From assembly GCA_002413095.1 (NCBI GenBank), contig DHWI01000029.1, positions 6,769 to 14,936 of the forward strand: a DNA stretch of 8,168 nt, read 5' to 3'. The stretch is from Thermoleophilia bacterium UBA5186 (GTDB taxonomy: Bacteria > Actinomycetota > Thermoleophilia > Gaiellales > Gaiellaceae). Under the pieces are notes generated by a model, which was given only the letters and a program-made list of their open reading frames with translations, did not search any database and was not told the origin of the DNA. Shown in pieces: positions 1 through 5,531 of the stretch (positions within the stretch are counted from its first letter, which is position 1; each line of letters opens with the position of its first letter). The translations under genes were made by a program, and so were the position numbers.

Positions 1-270
1 GGCCGCGACAGCATCGGCCTCACGGTCGTGCCCGCCGTGACCGGGCCTGCGACGCCGCTCGCCAAGGGAGTGCCCGTTTCTCTGCAGACGGTGCACGCGG
101 CTGCTGACGTCGAGGTGTTCCTCCGCGGCCAGCCGCTCGCGCAGGTGGCGTTCGTCTCACCGATGCAAGTCGACGTGACGATCCCGCCCGCGACTCCCTC
201 GGGCCTGGCGGAGATCCTCCTCCGCGCCGGCAAGGTCGCAGGCGCAACCGGGAGCGTGACCGTCGCATGA
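1..270 (+). CDS. Probable eCIS cap/tail-terminator protein (Afp16/DUF4255-like), C-terminal part only
   Basis: The window opens inside this gene; 89 codons in frame 1 run to the TGA at 268-270. The visible part looks like a beta-sandwich (IPT/Ig-like) domain: alternating hydrophobic strands such as DVEVFLRG, QVDVTIP and GLAEILLRAG, separated by short turns, with no cysteine and no membrane segment. In eCIS clusters the gene next to the AAA+ ATPase is usually the Pvc16/Afp16 family (DUF4255), which caps the inner tube and sheath end, and high-GC members often carry an Ig-like C-terminal extension. The DUF4255 domain itself would lie upstream of the window, so the assignment rests on position and on the fold-like pattern, not on a diagnostic motif. 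It could instead be another Ig-like structural protein. Its stop overlaps the ATPase start (ATGA), indicating the same operon. Confidence 0.55.
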   Translation, partial: GRDSIGLTVVPAVTGPATPLAKGVPVSLQTVHAAADVEVFLRGQPLAQVAFVSPMQVDVTIPPATPSGLAEILLRAGKVAGATGSVTVA

Positions 271-2173
271 ACGACGAGCGCCTGGACGCCCACCTCATGA
301 TCCTGACGGCGGCGCTCGCGACGTACCTGCGCGGGCTCCACGTGCTCTGGACGGCGCCGGGCGACGACGACCTCGACACGAGGGTGACGCGCATCACCGC
401 GGGCGTCGGCGCCCGACCCGCACCATCCCCCGACGAGATCGCCGAAGTCTCGGCCCTGCTCGGGCGGTCCCACGACGGCATGCTCGCTCGGATCGCGGCG
501 GCTCTCGGCCTCTCGCCCGGCGAGGAGGCGCTCGTCGCGGCCGCCTGGTGGAGCGAGGCCGACCCTCAGCTCGCGGTGGTGCTCGGCTGCGCGCACGACG
601 ACCGCGGCAGGCGCCACGCCTCGGCTGCGCTCCTGCGCCTCGTCCTCGAGCCGTACGGGCTCGAGCCGCCGCCGGTGCTCGACGACGACTCTGTTCTCGT
701 GCGCAGCGGCGTGCTCGCGGCGAATGGAGGCGCCGCCGGAGCGCTGCAGCTGACCCCGACCGCGCGGCTCCTCCTCTCAGGCGGACTGCCGCAGCCGCTC
801 GAGGTGGACGACACCGTGCCCGCACGACTCGAGCCGGAGACGGCCGGCCTGGTGCGCCGGCTCCGCTCGGGCGCGGGTGGAACCGTTGTGCTGCGTGGCG
901 CGACCGGGATCGGACGGGCCGCGATGGCCGCGACCGCAGCCGCGGCAGCGGACCGCGTCCCCGTCGGCGGCGACCGGCCGGCGGCGGAGCTGCGGCTGCT
1001 CGCGCGCACAGGTGTCGGCCTGCCCGTCGTCGACGCCGCGACCGCTCCCGAGCTGCGGTGGCGCGCGAGCGACGGCCCCTTGGTCGCGATTGCGGCACCA
1101 GGCGAGTCCGTGGCGGGCAGCTACGTCGTCGACCTGCCGCCCCCCGCGTTCGACGAGCGGGAGCTGACTCTGGCGTCACGCGTTCGGCTCGACCGGCGAT
1201 CCCCGACGAAGGACTCGCCCCCGCGCTCGCGACACGCTTCGCATTCACCGAACGGGACATCGAGCAGACGGTCACCCGCGCGCACGCCGATGCCCTGTGG
1301 CACGACCGGCCGCTCGAAGCGGGTGACGTCTGGACGGCCGCGCGGCGGCAGCCCGAGCATGCGCTCGAGCGGCTCGCCGCACTCGTCGCCCCGGCCTTCA
1401 CCCTCGCGGACCTTGTCCTCCCGCCCGAACCGCTCGCACAACTTCGTGAGCTCATCGCCCACGTCGAGCTTCAGCACGTCGTGCTCGACACGTGGGGCTT
1501 CCGGCGTCGCATGCCACGCGGGCAGGGTGTGATCGGGCTCTTCACCGGGCCACCCGGCACCGGCAAGACCACCGCGGCCGAAGCGGTCGCCCACGCGCTG
1601 CAGCAGGATCTCTACCGGGTCGACCTGTCGGCGGTCGTGTCGAAGTACATCGGCGAGACCGAGAAGAACCTCGCCGCAGCCTTCGACGAGGCGGAGCGTG
1701 CGAGCGCAGTCCTCTTCTTCGACGAGGCGGACTCGCTCTTCGGCAAGCGCACCGAGGTGAAGGACGCGCATGACCGCTACGCGAACCTCGAAGTCAACTA
1801 CCTCCTGCAGCGAATCGAGACGTTCACGGGCCTGGTGCTGCTCGCGACGAATCGCCACTCCGCGCTCGACGAGGCGTTCGCCCGACGGCTGCGGTTCGTG
1901 ATCCGCTTCGACCACCCCGACCGCGCGCTTCGCGCCGACCTATGGCGGCGCTCGTTCCCACCCGAGACGTCGCTCGACGAGCTGGACTGGGACGAGCTCG
2001 CCCAGCCGGAGCTCGCCGGCGGCAGCATCCAGAACGCCGCCCTCGCCGCCGCCTATCTCGCCGCAGCCGACGGCGGCACGGTGACGCGCGCGCACATCGT
2101 CCATGCTCTCCGCCGCGAGCACGAGAAGCTCGGCAGGTCGTTCGCAGGGCTGTTTGCAGAGGCAGGCTCGTGA
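267..2173 (+). CDS. AAA+ ATPase of contractile injection system (Afp15/Pvc15-like), with an internal frame break
   Basis: This is the ATPase that accompanies eCIS clusters and is needed for particle assembly. The ATG at 267 overlaps the previous stop (ATGA). The N-terminal half is read in one frame to about 1196. The C-terminal half is in the -1 frame from about 1197 to the TGA at 2171-2173. Restoring one base gives 635 residues. The numbering here assumes that repair. Residues 1-190 are a helical N-terminal region. Residues 211-218 (GATGIGRA) are a degenerate P-loop in which Arg217 replaces the Walker A lysine, so the first AAA module is probably inactive. The second module is complete: Walker A GPPGTGKTT at 428-436, Walker B FFDEAD with D486-E487, sensor 1 at ATN (N529), and an arginine pair R540-R541 in the DEAFARRL motif. 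The family call is firm. Whether the break is a real mutation, recoding or a sequence error is open. Confidence 0.88.
1188..1205 (+). other. Frame break (one base short) inside the AAA+ ATPase gene
   Basis: Upstream, the frame starting at 267 gives a sensible AAA sequence through DERELTLASRVRLDR, then becomes arginine/serine/proline-rich noise ending at 1532. Downstream, the frame two positions on gives AIPDEGLAPALATRFAFTE, a normal AAA small-domain sequence, and continues to Walker A. The switch falls at about 1194-1200, within a GACCGGCGATCCCCG context. Adding one G to the GG at 1195-1196 would join the two halves as LDR-AIPDEG. I see no X-XXY-YYZ slippery heptamer, so programmed -1 frameshifting is not supported. 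No in-frame ATG or GTG lies between the break and about 1481, so the ATPase domain has no obvious independent start downstream of the break. Confidence 0.85.
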
Positions 2174-2361
2174 CGCCGCGCACCCCACGCCACGTGCGGG
2201 TCGATGTGGCCGCTGCGCCGGCGCCGGGCCTGCTGCGCGCGGCGATCGAGCGGCGGCTGGCCGGAGGGTCGTTCCCGACCGGCCCGGAAGACGCCGTCGC
2301 ACAGGCGGTCGCCCGCGTGGTGCGCGAGGCGTCGAACGCGGAGCGAGGCTCGTGGCGCTGA
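2170..2361 (+). CDS. Small 63-residue protein of the eCIS operon, function unknown
   Basis: It starts at GTG 2170, overlapping the ATPase stop by 4 bases (GTGA), with an AGAGG ribosome-binding sequence at 2158-2162, and ends at TGA 2359-2361. It encodes 63 residues: a basic N-terminus, a short strand-like HVRVDVAA segment (8-15), a helix LLRAAIERRLAG (21-32), a linker with FPTGPED (35-41), then a second amphipathic helix AVAQAVARVVREA (42-54). There is no cysteine, signal peptide or membrane segment. I do not recognise the family. The tight overlap on both sides and the non-random amphipathic pattern support a real gene. Small proteins of 50-70 residues (for example DUF5908 or DUF6760 members) occur at equivalent places in other eCIS clusters, next to tube or gp53-like genes. 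This could be a divergent functional equivalent, but no sequence motif shows it. Confidence 0.7.
   Translation: MTPRTPRHVRVDVAAAPAPGLLRAAIERRLAGGSFPTGPEDAVAQAVARVVREASNAERGSWR
2340..2348 (+). promoter_or_regulatory. Ribosome-binding sequence for the CIS-tube domain gene
   Basis: GGAGCGAGG lies inside the end of the preceding small gene. The GGAG ends 8 bases before GTG 2352, which supports GTG 2352 as the start. The open frame itself extends upstream to 2103, but that part is shadow sequence of the ATPase gene. Confidence 0.55.
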
Positions 2362-2996
2362 TCAAGGGCTTCCTCGCGTCGTACTCCGATCCGCTCCTCG
2401 GGCTCGTGCCGACGGTCGTCTTCTTTCAGTACAACCCGAGCGAGATCACTCGCGTCTTCCAGGTCACCGGCTCCGCGGCGACCAACCCGGACGAGCCGAC
2501 GGGCGCCGCGCGCAACGCCGTCCGACCGGCGTCCGAGGACTACTCGGTGAAGCTCGAGTTCGACGCGACCGATGGGCTCGAGCACGACGGCGCGCTCACC
2601 ACCGCGCTCGGGATCTCGCCGCGTCTCGCCGCACTCGAGATGCTCGTCCAACCGGTCGGAACCTCGTTGCTCAGCGGCCTCGCGGGCACGCTCACCGGGG
2701 GCCTGCTCGGCGGGGGCGGCGCAGCCGTGCCTGCGGGCAGGCTGCCGCTGACGCTCTTCGTCTGGGGGCCGAGTCGCATCACGCCGGTGGGGTTGAAGTC
2801 GCTCTCGATCCACGAGACCGAGTTCGACGAGCTGCTCAACCCGATCCAGGCCACAGCCGACCTCAGCTTCACCGTCCTGCGGGTCGACGACCTCTCCGTC
2901 GACGACACCGTCGCGCGCGCCGCGGCCAAGTACTACCAGGGCGCGCGCGAGGCGAAGGCCGTGCTCCAGCTCGCCCAGATCCCGGAGCTCTCCTGA
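2352..2996 (+). CDS. Baseplate-tube junction protein with CIS tube N-terminal domain (Afp7-like)
   Basis: This 214-residue protein belongs to the contractile injection system tube protein family (CIS_tube, the N-terminal part of Afp7/Pvc7). Members sit between the hub/spike and the inner tube and help start tube polymerisation. The diagnostic signature is the early FFQYNPSE segment (residues 24-31), corresponding to the VQFNPSEL-type motif near the start of the family. It is followed by a strand with DYSVKLEFDATD, and near the end by a strand pair after ITPVGLKSLSIHETEFD and ADLSFTVLRV. Residues 108-129 form a glycine/alanine-rich loop (GGLLGGGG), probably a flexible insertion. GTG 2352 is chosen because the family motif lies about 25 residues from the N-terminus and an SD-like sequence precedes it. 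It overlaps the small gene by 10 bases. In Afp the LysM part is fused to this protein, whereas here it is encoded separately by the next gene. Confidence 0.85.
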   Translation: MALIKGFLASYSDPLLGLVPTVVFFQYNPSEITRVFQVTGSAATNPDEPTGAARNAVRPASEDYSVKLEFDATDGLEHDGALTTALGISPRLAALEMLVQPVGTSLLSGLAGTLTGGLLGGGGAAVPAGRLPLTLFVWGPSRITPVGLKSLSIHETEFDELLNPIQATADLSFTVLRVDDLSVDDTVARAAAKYYQGAREAKAVLQLAQIPELS

Positions 2997-3271
2997 TGGC
3001 GATCGACCCGACGTCGCGGTACTTCGGCCTGCCGCAGATCACGGTGCAGGCGCCGGATGGCTCGTCGCGGGTGATGGGTGCGCCGCGCGTGGCACCGGAG
3101 CCGCCGCTGAACGGAAGCTACGACGTGCGCGAGGGCGACCGGCTCGACCTGCTCGGCCGCGCGGCGACCGGAGACACGACGCGCTGGTGGGTGCTCGCGG
3201 ATGCGAATCCGTGGACCGACGCAACCCGGCTCGAAGAGCCGGGCGAGACGATCGGGTTGCCGCGTGCCTGA
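2996..3271 (+). CDS. LysM/gp53-like small baseplate protein
   Basis: The ATG at 2996 overlaps the upstream TGA by one base (TGATG), and GGAG at 2984-2987 gives 8-base spacing. The product is 91 residues. The C-terminal half has the LysM-like pattern of T4 gp53-type wedge proteins: YDVREGDRLDLLG (42-54), then TTRWWVLADANP (61-72) and a closing PGETIGLP (82-89). This matches the GDRLDLLAxRxxGDxxLWWxIADANP...PGxxLRIP pattern typical of phage and eCIS LysM baseplate proteins. The role is structural: it joins the wedges to the central hub. It is not expected to bind peptidoglycan, because the domain is used as a protein-protein module in tails. The N-terminal 40 residues (RYFGLPQITVQAPDG) are short strands with a proline-rich linker. 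Position between the CIS-tube gene and the gp27-like gene fits. Confidence 0.85.
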   Translation: MAIDPTSRYFGLPQITVQAPDGSSRVMGAPRVAPEPPLNGSYDVREGDRLDLLGRAATGDTTRWWVLADANPWTDATRLEEPGETIGLPRA

Positions 3272-4358
3272 CTCGCGCCTGCTCGTCGAGGTCGACGGCG
3301 ACCGGCTGTCGGACGACGCCCTGCGCTCGCTCGTCGAGGTGCAGATCGAGGAGTCGCTCGACGTTGCCGACGCCGCCACGCTCGTCGCCACGCTCGACGC
3401 CGATCCGACCGGCGAATGGGTCTCCGTCCTCGACCCGCTCCTGACGCCTTCGACGCCGCTCGTCGTGCAGGTCACGCGCGGCGACGCGAGCTATCGCTTC
3501 GAGGGCCGCTCCACTGAGGCTTCGTGGACGATCGACCCGGAGGGTGCATCGAGGCTCTCGGTGAGCGCCGTCGACCGGACGCTCGAGCTCGACCTCGAGG
3601 AGAAAGTCGTCTCGTGGCCCGGCAGCTCCGACAGCGCCATCGCCGAGACGATCTTCTCGTCCTACGGCTTCACGACCGATCTCGAATCGACGCCGGACGG
3701 CCCCGACCCGGACGTCCATGTCGTGCTTCAGCGCGGCAGCGACCTGACGTTCCTGCGTGCGCTCGCCGCGAAGTGGGGCTACGTCGCGTTCCTCGAGGCG
3801 ACCGAGACCCGCATCATCGGTCACTTCCATTCGATCGACCCGCTCGCCGAACCGCAGGGACAACTCTCGCTCGGCTTCGGCGCCGACGCGCAACACGTGA
3901 GCGCGAGCGCAAGCCTCGTCGAGGGCCACGAAGTGAAGGTCTCGCGCATCCCGGCGCTGTCGGACTCCGCGCAGACGGCCGACTCGGACGGCGAGGACCA
4001 GACACAGGGCGCGCACTCGCTCGGTGGCCGGGCGACGATGCTCCTCACGCCGGACGACGTCACCGGTGAGATCGATCCGTCGTCGACCGCGCAGGCGCTC
4101 GCACGCCGGTCGGCATTCGCCGTGCGGCTCAGCGTGGAGATCGACGCAGACCGCACCGGGCTGCTGCTGCGTGCGCGCAAGCCGCTGCTCGTCGGCGGTC
4201 TCGGCTCCACGCTGTCGGGCCGCTGGCTCGTCCAGCGCGTCCGCCACATCGTCACGCTCGAGAGCCACCGCCAGCAGCTGACCCTCGTGCGCAATGCGCT
4301 CGGCCTCACCGGCGACGAGCCGTTCGGCTCGAGCGGCGGCCTCGGAGGCTTGCTGTGA
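3264..4358 (+). CDS. gp27-like spike hub protein (phage late control D family)
   Basis: This 364-residue protein is read from GTG 3264, overlapping the LysM gene by 8 bases. It matches the gp27/GPD family, the trimeric hub that holds the spike and adapts three-fold spike to six-fold baseplate. Features seen: an N-terminal barrel with PTPLVVQVTRGD-like strands; the segment between about residues 70 and 110, where a FEGRSTEASW strand leads to RLSVSAVDRTLEL, the usual G-xTE ... L-x-V-x-A-x-D pattern; and the helix RGSDLTFLRALAAKWGY (157-173), equivalent to the SDLEFLxRLAxRxGY motif of VgrG and GPD proteins. The C-terminus is a glycine/serine-rich tail ending in GGLL. In AFP and T6SS the hub and OB spike are fused (VgrG-like), while here they are two adjacent genes as in phage T4. 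No enzymatic domain is seen. Confidence 0.87.
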   Translation: MPDSRLLVEVDGDRLSDDALRSLVEVQIEESLDVADAATLVATLDADPTGEWVSVLDPLLTPSTPLVVQVTRGDASYRFEGRSTEASWTIDPEGASRLSVSAVDRTLELDLEEKVVSWPGSSDSAIAETIFSSYGFTTDLESTPDGPDPDVHVVLQRGSDLTFLRALAAKWGYVAFLEATETRIIGHFHSIDPLAEPQGQLSLGFGADAQHVSASASLVEGHEVKVSRIPALSDSAQTADSDGEDQTQGAHSLGGRATMLLTPDDVTGEIDPSSTAQALARRSAFAVRLSVEIDADRTGLLLRARKPLLVGGLGSTLSGRWLVQRVRHIVTLESHRQQLTLVRNALGLTGDEPFGSSGGLGGLL

Positions 4359-4843
4359 CCGAGCGGTTCACCGGCAAGTACCAGGCGATCGTCACCGACA
4401 ACGACGACCCGCGCGGCCTCGCGCGCATCAAGGTGCAGGTGCCGGAGGTCTTCGGGGACGAGACGACGGGGTGGGCTGTTCCCTGCAGCCCGTACGCGGG
4501 CCAGAACGCGGGCCTCGCCGCGGTGCCCCCGGTGGGGAGCCTCGTCTACGTCGAATGGCCGGCCGGCGACACGAGCCGCGTGCCGATCTGGTCGGGCGGC
4601 TCGTGGGCCGACGGAGAGGGCGTGCCGGACGCCGGGCCCGACGTGCTCGTGCTCGTGACCCCGGCCGGGCACAAGATCGAGCTGAAAGACAGTGCAGGCA
4701 GTGAGTCGATCGAGGTGACGGCGGTCTCCGGCGCAGGTGTGAAGCTCGACGCGAACGGGATCTCGATCGAGTTCGGAAGCCAGAAGATCGCGCTGACGAG
4801 CGCCTCGATCTCGATCAACGACGGCGCCCTCGAGGTGATGTGA
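4355..4843 (+). CDS. gp5-like OB-fold baseplate spike protein (VgrG C-terminal half equivalent)
   Basis: GTG 4355 overlaps the hub gene stop by 4 bases, with GGAGG at 4344-4348 at 6-base spacing. The product is 162 residues. Residues 5-85 form the OB-fold typical of gp5/VgrG: FTGKYQAIVTDNDDPRGLARIKVQ, then VPPVGSLVYVEWPAGDTSRVPIW, matching the P-x-VG-x-x-VxVxFxxGD-x-x-xPxWxG signature. Residues about 97-162 are short alternating strands (KIELKDSAG, VKLDANGISIEF, IALTSASISI), consistent with the intertwined triple-stranded beta-prism that forms the needle shaft. No lysozyme domain is present, as usual for eCIS. It should trimerise below the gp27-like hub and carry the PAAR-like tip encoded next. 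A single cysteine (C44) is present. Confidence 0.88.
   Translation: MTERFTGKYQAIVTDNDDPRGLARIKVQVPEVFGDETTGWAVPCSPYAGQNAGLAAVPPVGSLVYVEWPAGDTSRVPIWSGGSWADGEGVPDAGPDVLVLVTPAGHKIELKDSAGSESIEVTAVSGAGVKLDANGISIEFGSQKIALTSASISINDGALEVM
4832..4835 (+). promoter_or_regulatory. GAGG ribosome-binding sequence deciding the PAAR-like gene start
   Basis: GAGG ends 7 bases before ATG 4843 but only 4 bases before the in-frame GTG 4840. This favours ATG 4843 as the start of the next gene. Confidence 0.45.
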
Positions 4844-5172
4844 TGGCGTTCCTCCTCGACGCGGCGACGCAGATCACGTGCCCGCACGGCGGCCAGGGAG
4901 TCGCAACGCCGTCCAACCAGCGCGTCACGCTCGGCGGCAGCCCCGCGCTGGTGGTCTCGGACCAGGTGACGATCGCCGGCTGCTCGTTCAACGTCTCGGG
5001 CTCGCCGTCTCCGTGCGTGCGCGTGCAATGGCTCGCTCCCGCGAACCGCGTCCGGGTCGGAGGCACGGCGGCCCTCCTCTCGAGTTCCGTCGCGCTCTGC
5101 GTGAACGCCGCCGGCGCGCCGCAGGGCCCCGCGACCCTTTCCGGCTTCCAGACGAAGGTGCAGGGACAGTGA
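4843..5172 (+). CDS. PAAR-like spike tip protein
   Basis: ATG 4843 (109 residues) overlaps the spike gene stop by one base; GTG 4840 would add one residue. The protein is short, rich in Gly, Ser, Val and small residues, and built of repeated short strands. It has the hallmarks of a PAAR/DUF4280-like cone that sharpens the spike: an early TCPHGGQG motif (12-19), a central VTLGGSPALVVSDQVTIAGC segment, and RVRVGGTAALLSSSVALC. Candidate metal ligands are C13, H15, C47, C58 and C86; canonical PAAR proteins hold zinc with three His and one Cys, so this would be a Cys-rich variant. That the Cys/His set binds metal is inference. Position directly after the gp5-like gene supports the call strongly. 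No C-terminal effector extension is present, so this tip is structural only. Confidence 0.83.
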   Translation: MAFLLDAATQITCPHGGQGVATPSNQRVTLGGSPALVVSDQVTIAGCSFNVSGSPSPCVRVQWLAPANRVRVGGTAALLSSSVALCVNAAGAPQGPATLSGFQTKVQGQ

Positions 5173-5531
5173 CCGAGGCTCGGCACCCGCACCGCCTCAC
5201 GCCCGCGCGGCGCCTCGAGCAGGCGGTCGCCGAGCGGCACATCGCAGACCTGGTGCGCCTCGTTCTCCTCACCGGCATCGGCGAGCGGCTGCACCGGCCC
5301 GACTTCGGCGCGGGACTCGGAACCGCGGTGTTCGAGCCGCTCGACCTCGCGTTGACGAGCATGATCGACGCGCGCGCCCGCGACTCGCTCGACCGCGCGC
5401 TCGGCGACCGCATCGAGGTCCTCGACGTGACGATCGGCATCTCGGGCGAGTCGGAGCTCGACGCGTCGGTCACCTACCGGCTGCGCCCGGCGGGCCCGCC
5501 GCTGCAGACGGAGGTGCGGATCAGTGTCTGA
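5169..5531 (+). CDS. gp25-like baseplate wedge protein (GPW/gp25 family, Afp9-like)
   Basis: GTG 5169 overlaps the PAAR-like stop by 4 bases; GAAGG at 5154-5158 is about 10 bases upstream. The product is 120 residues, the usual size for gp25/TssE-type proteins. The family core is visible: an N-terminal helix (ADLVRLVLLT, 26-35) followed by TGIGERLHRPDFGAGLGTAVFEP (35-57), which matches the T-x-x-GER-x-x-R-P-x-F-G-x-x-L-x-x-x-x-FEP signature. A helix (ARARDSLDRALGDRIEVLDVTI) and two closing strands (ASVTYRLRP, LQTEVRIS) follow. The protein nucleates sheath polymerisation at the baseplate and forms the wedge core with two gp6-like subunits, encoded by the next two genes. The sometimes used name 'lysozyme-like' is historical; no hydrolase site is present. 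Confidence 0.9.
   Translation: MTEARHPHRLTPARRLEQAVAERHIADLVRLVLLTGIGERLHRPDFGAGLGTAVFEPLDLALTSMIDARARDSLDRALGDRIEVLDVTIGISGESELDASVTYRLRPAGPPLQTEVRISV
5510..5514 (+). promoter_or_regulatory. GGAGG ribosome-binding sequence for the Afp11-like gene
   Basis: A full GGAGG sits 9 bases upstream of GTG 5524, inside the gp25-like coding region. It supports a GTG start and independent reloading of ribosomes on the largest gene in the window. Confidence 0.5.

Noticed and set aside
1188..1205. Programmed -1 ribosomal frameshift in the ATPase gene
   Set aside because: There is no slippery heptamer at the switch point and no clear stem-loop or internal SD that I can identify, so mutation or sequence error is more likely.
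394..1455. Long minus-strand open frame of 353 residues opposite the ATPase gene
   Set aside because: The translation is arginine/serine/proline-rich low-complexity sequence, with no motif and no neighbours on that strand. It is a shadow of GC-rich coding DNA.
2996..3271. Peptidoglycan-binding role for the LysM-like protein
   Set aside because: In tail-like systems this domain is a structural module, and there is no signal peptide or attached hydrolase.
3039..4268. Minus-strand open frame of 409 residues opposite the hub gene
   Set aside because: It is Arg/Ala/Glu/Asp-rich with no recognisable domain and lies opposite a well-supported gene.
5169..5531. Lysozyme activity for the gp25-like protein
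   Set aside because: The family name is historical. No catalytic residues of a muramidase are visible and the size fits the structural wedge protein.
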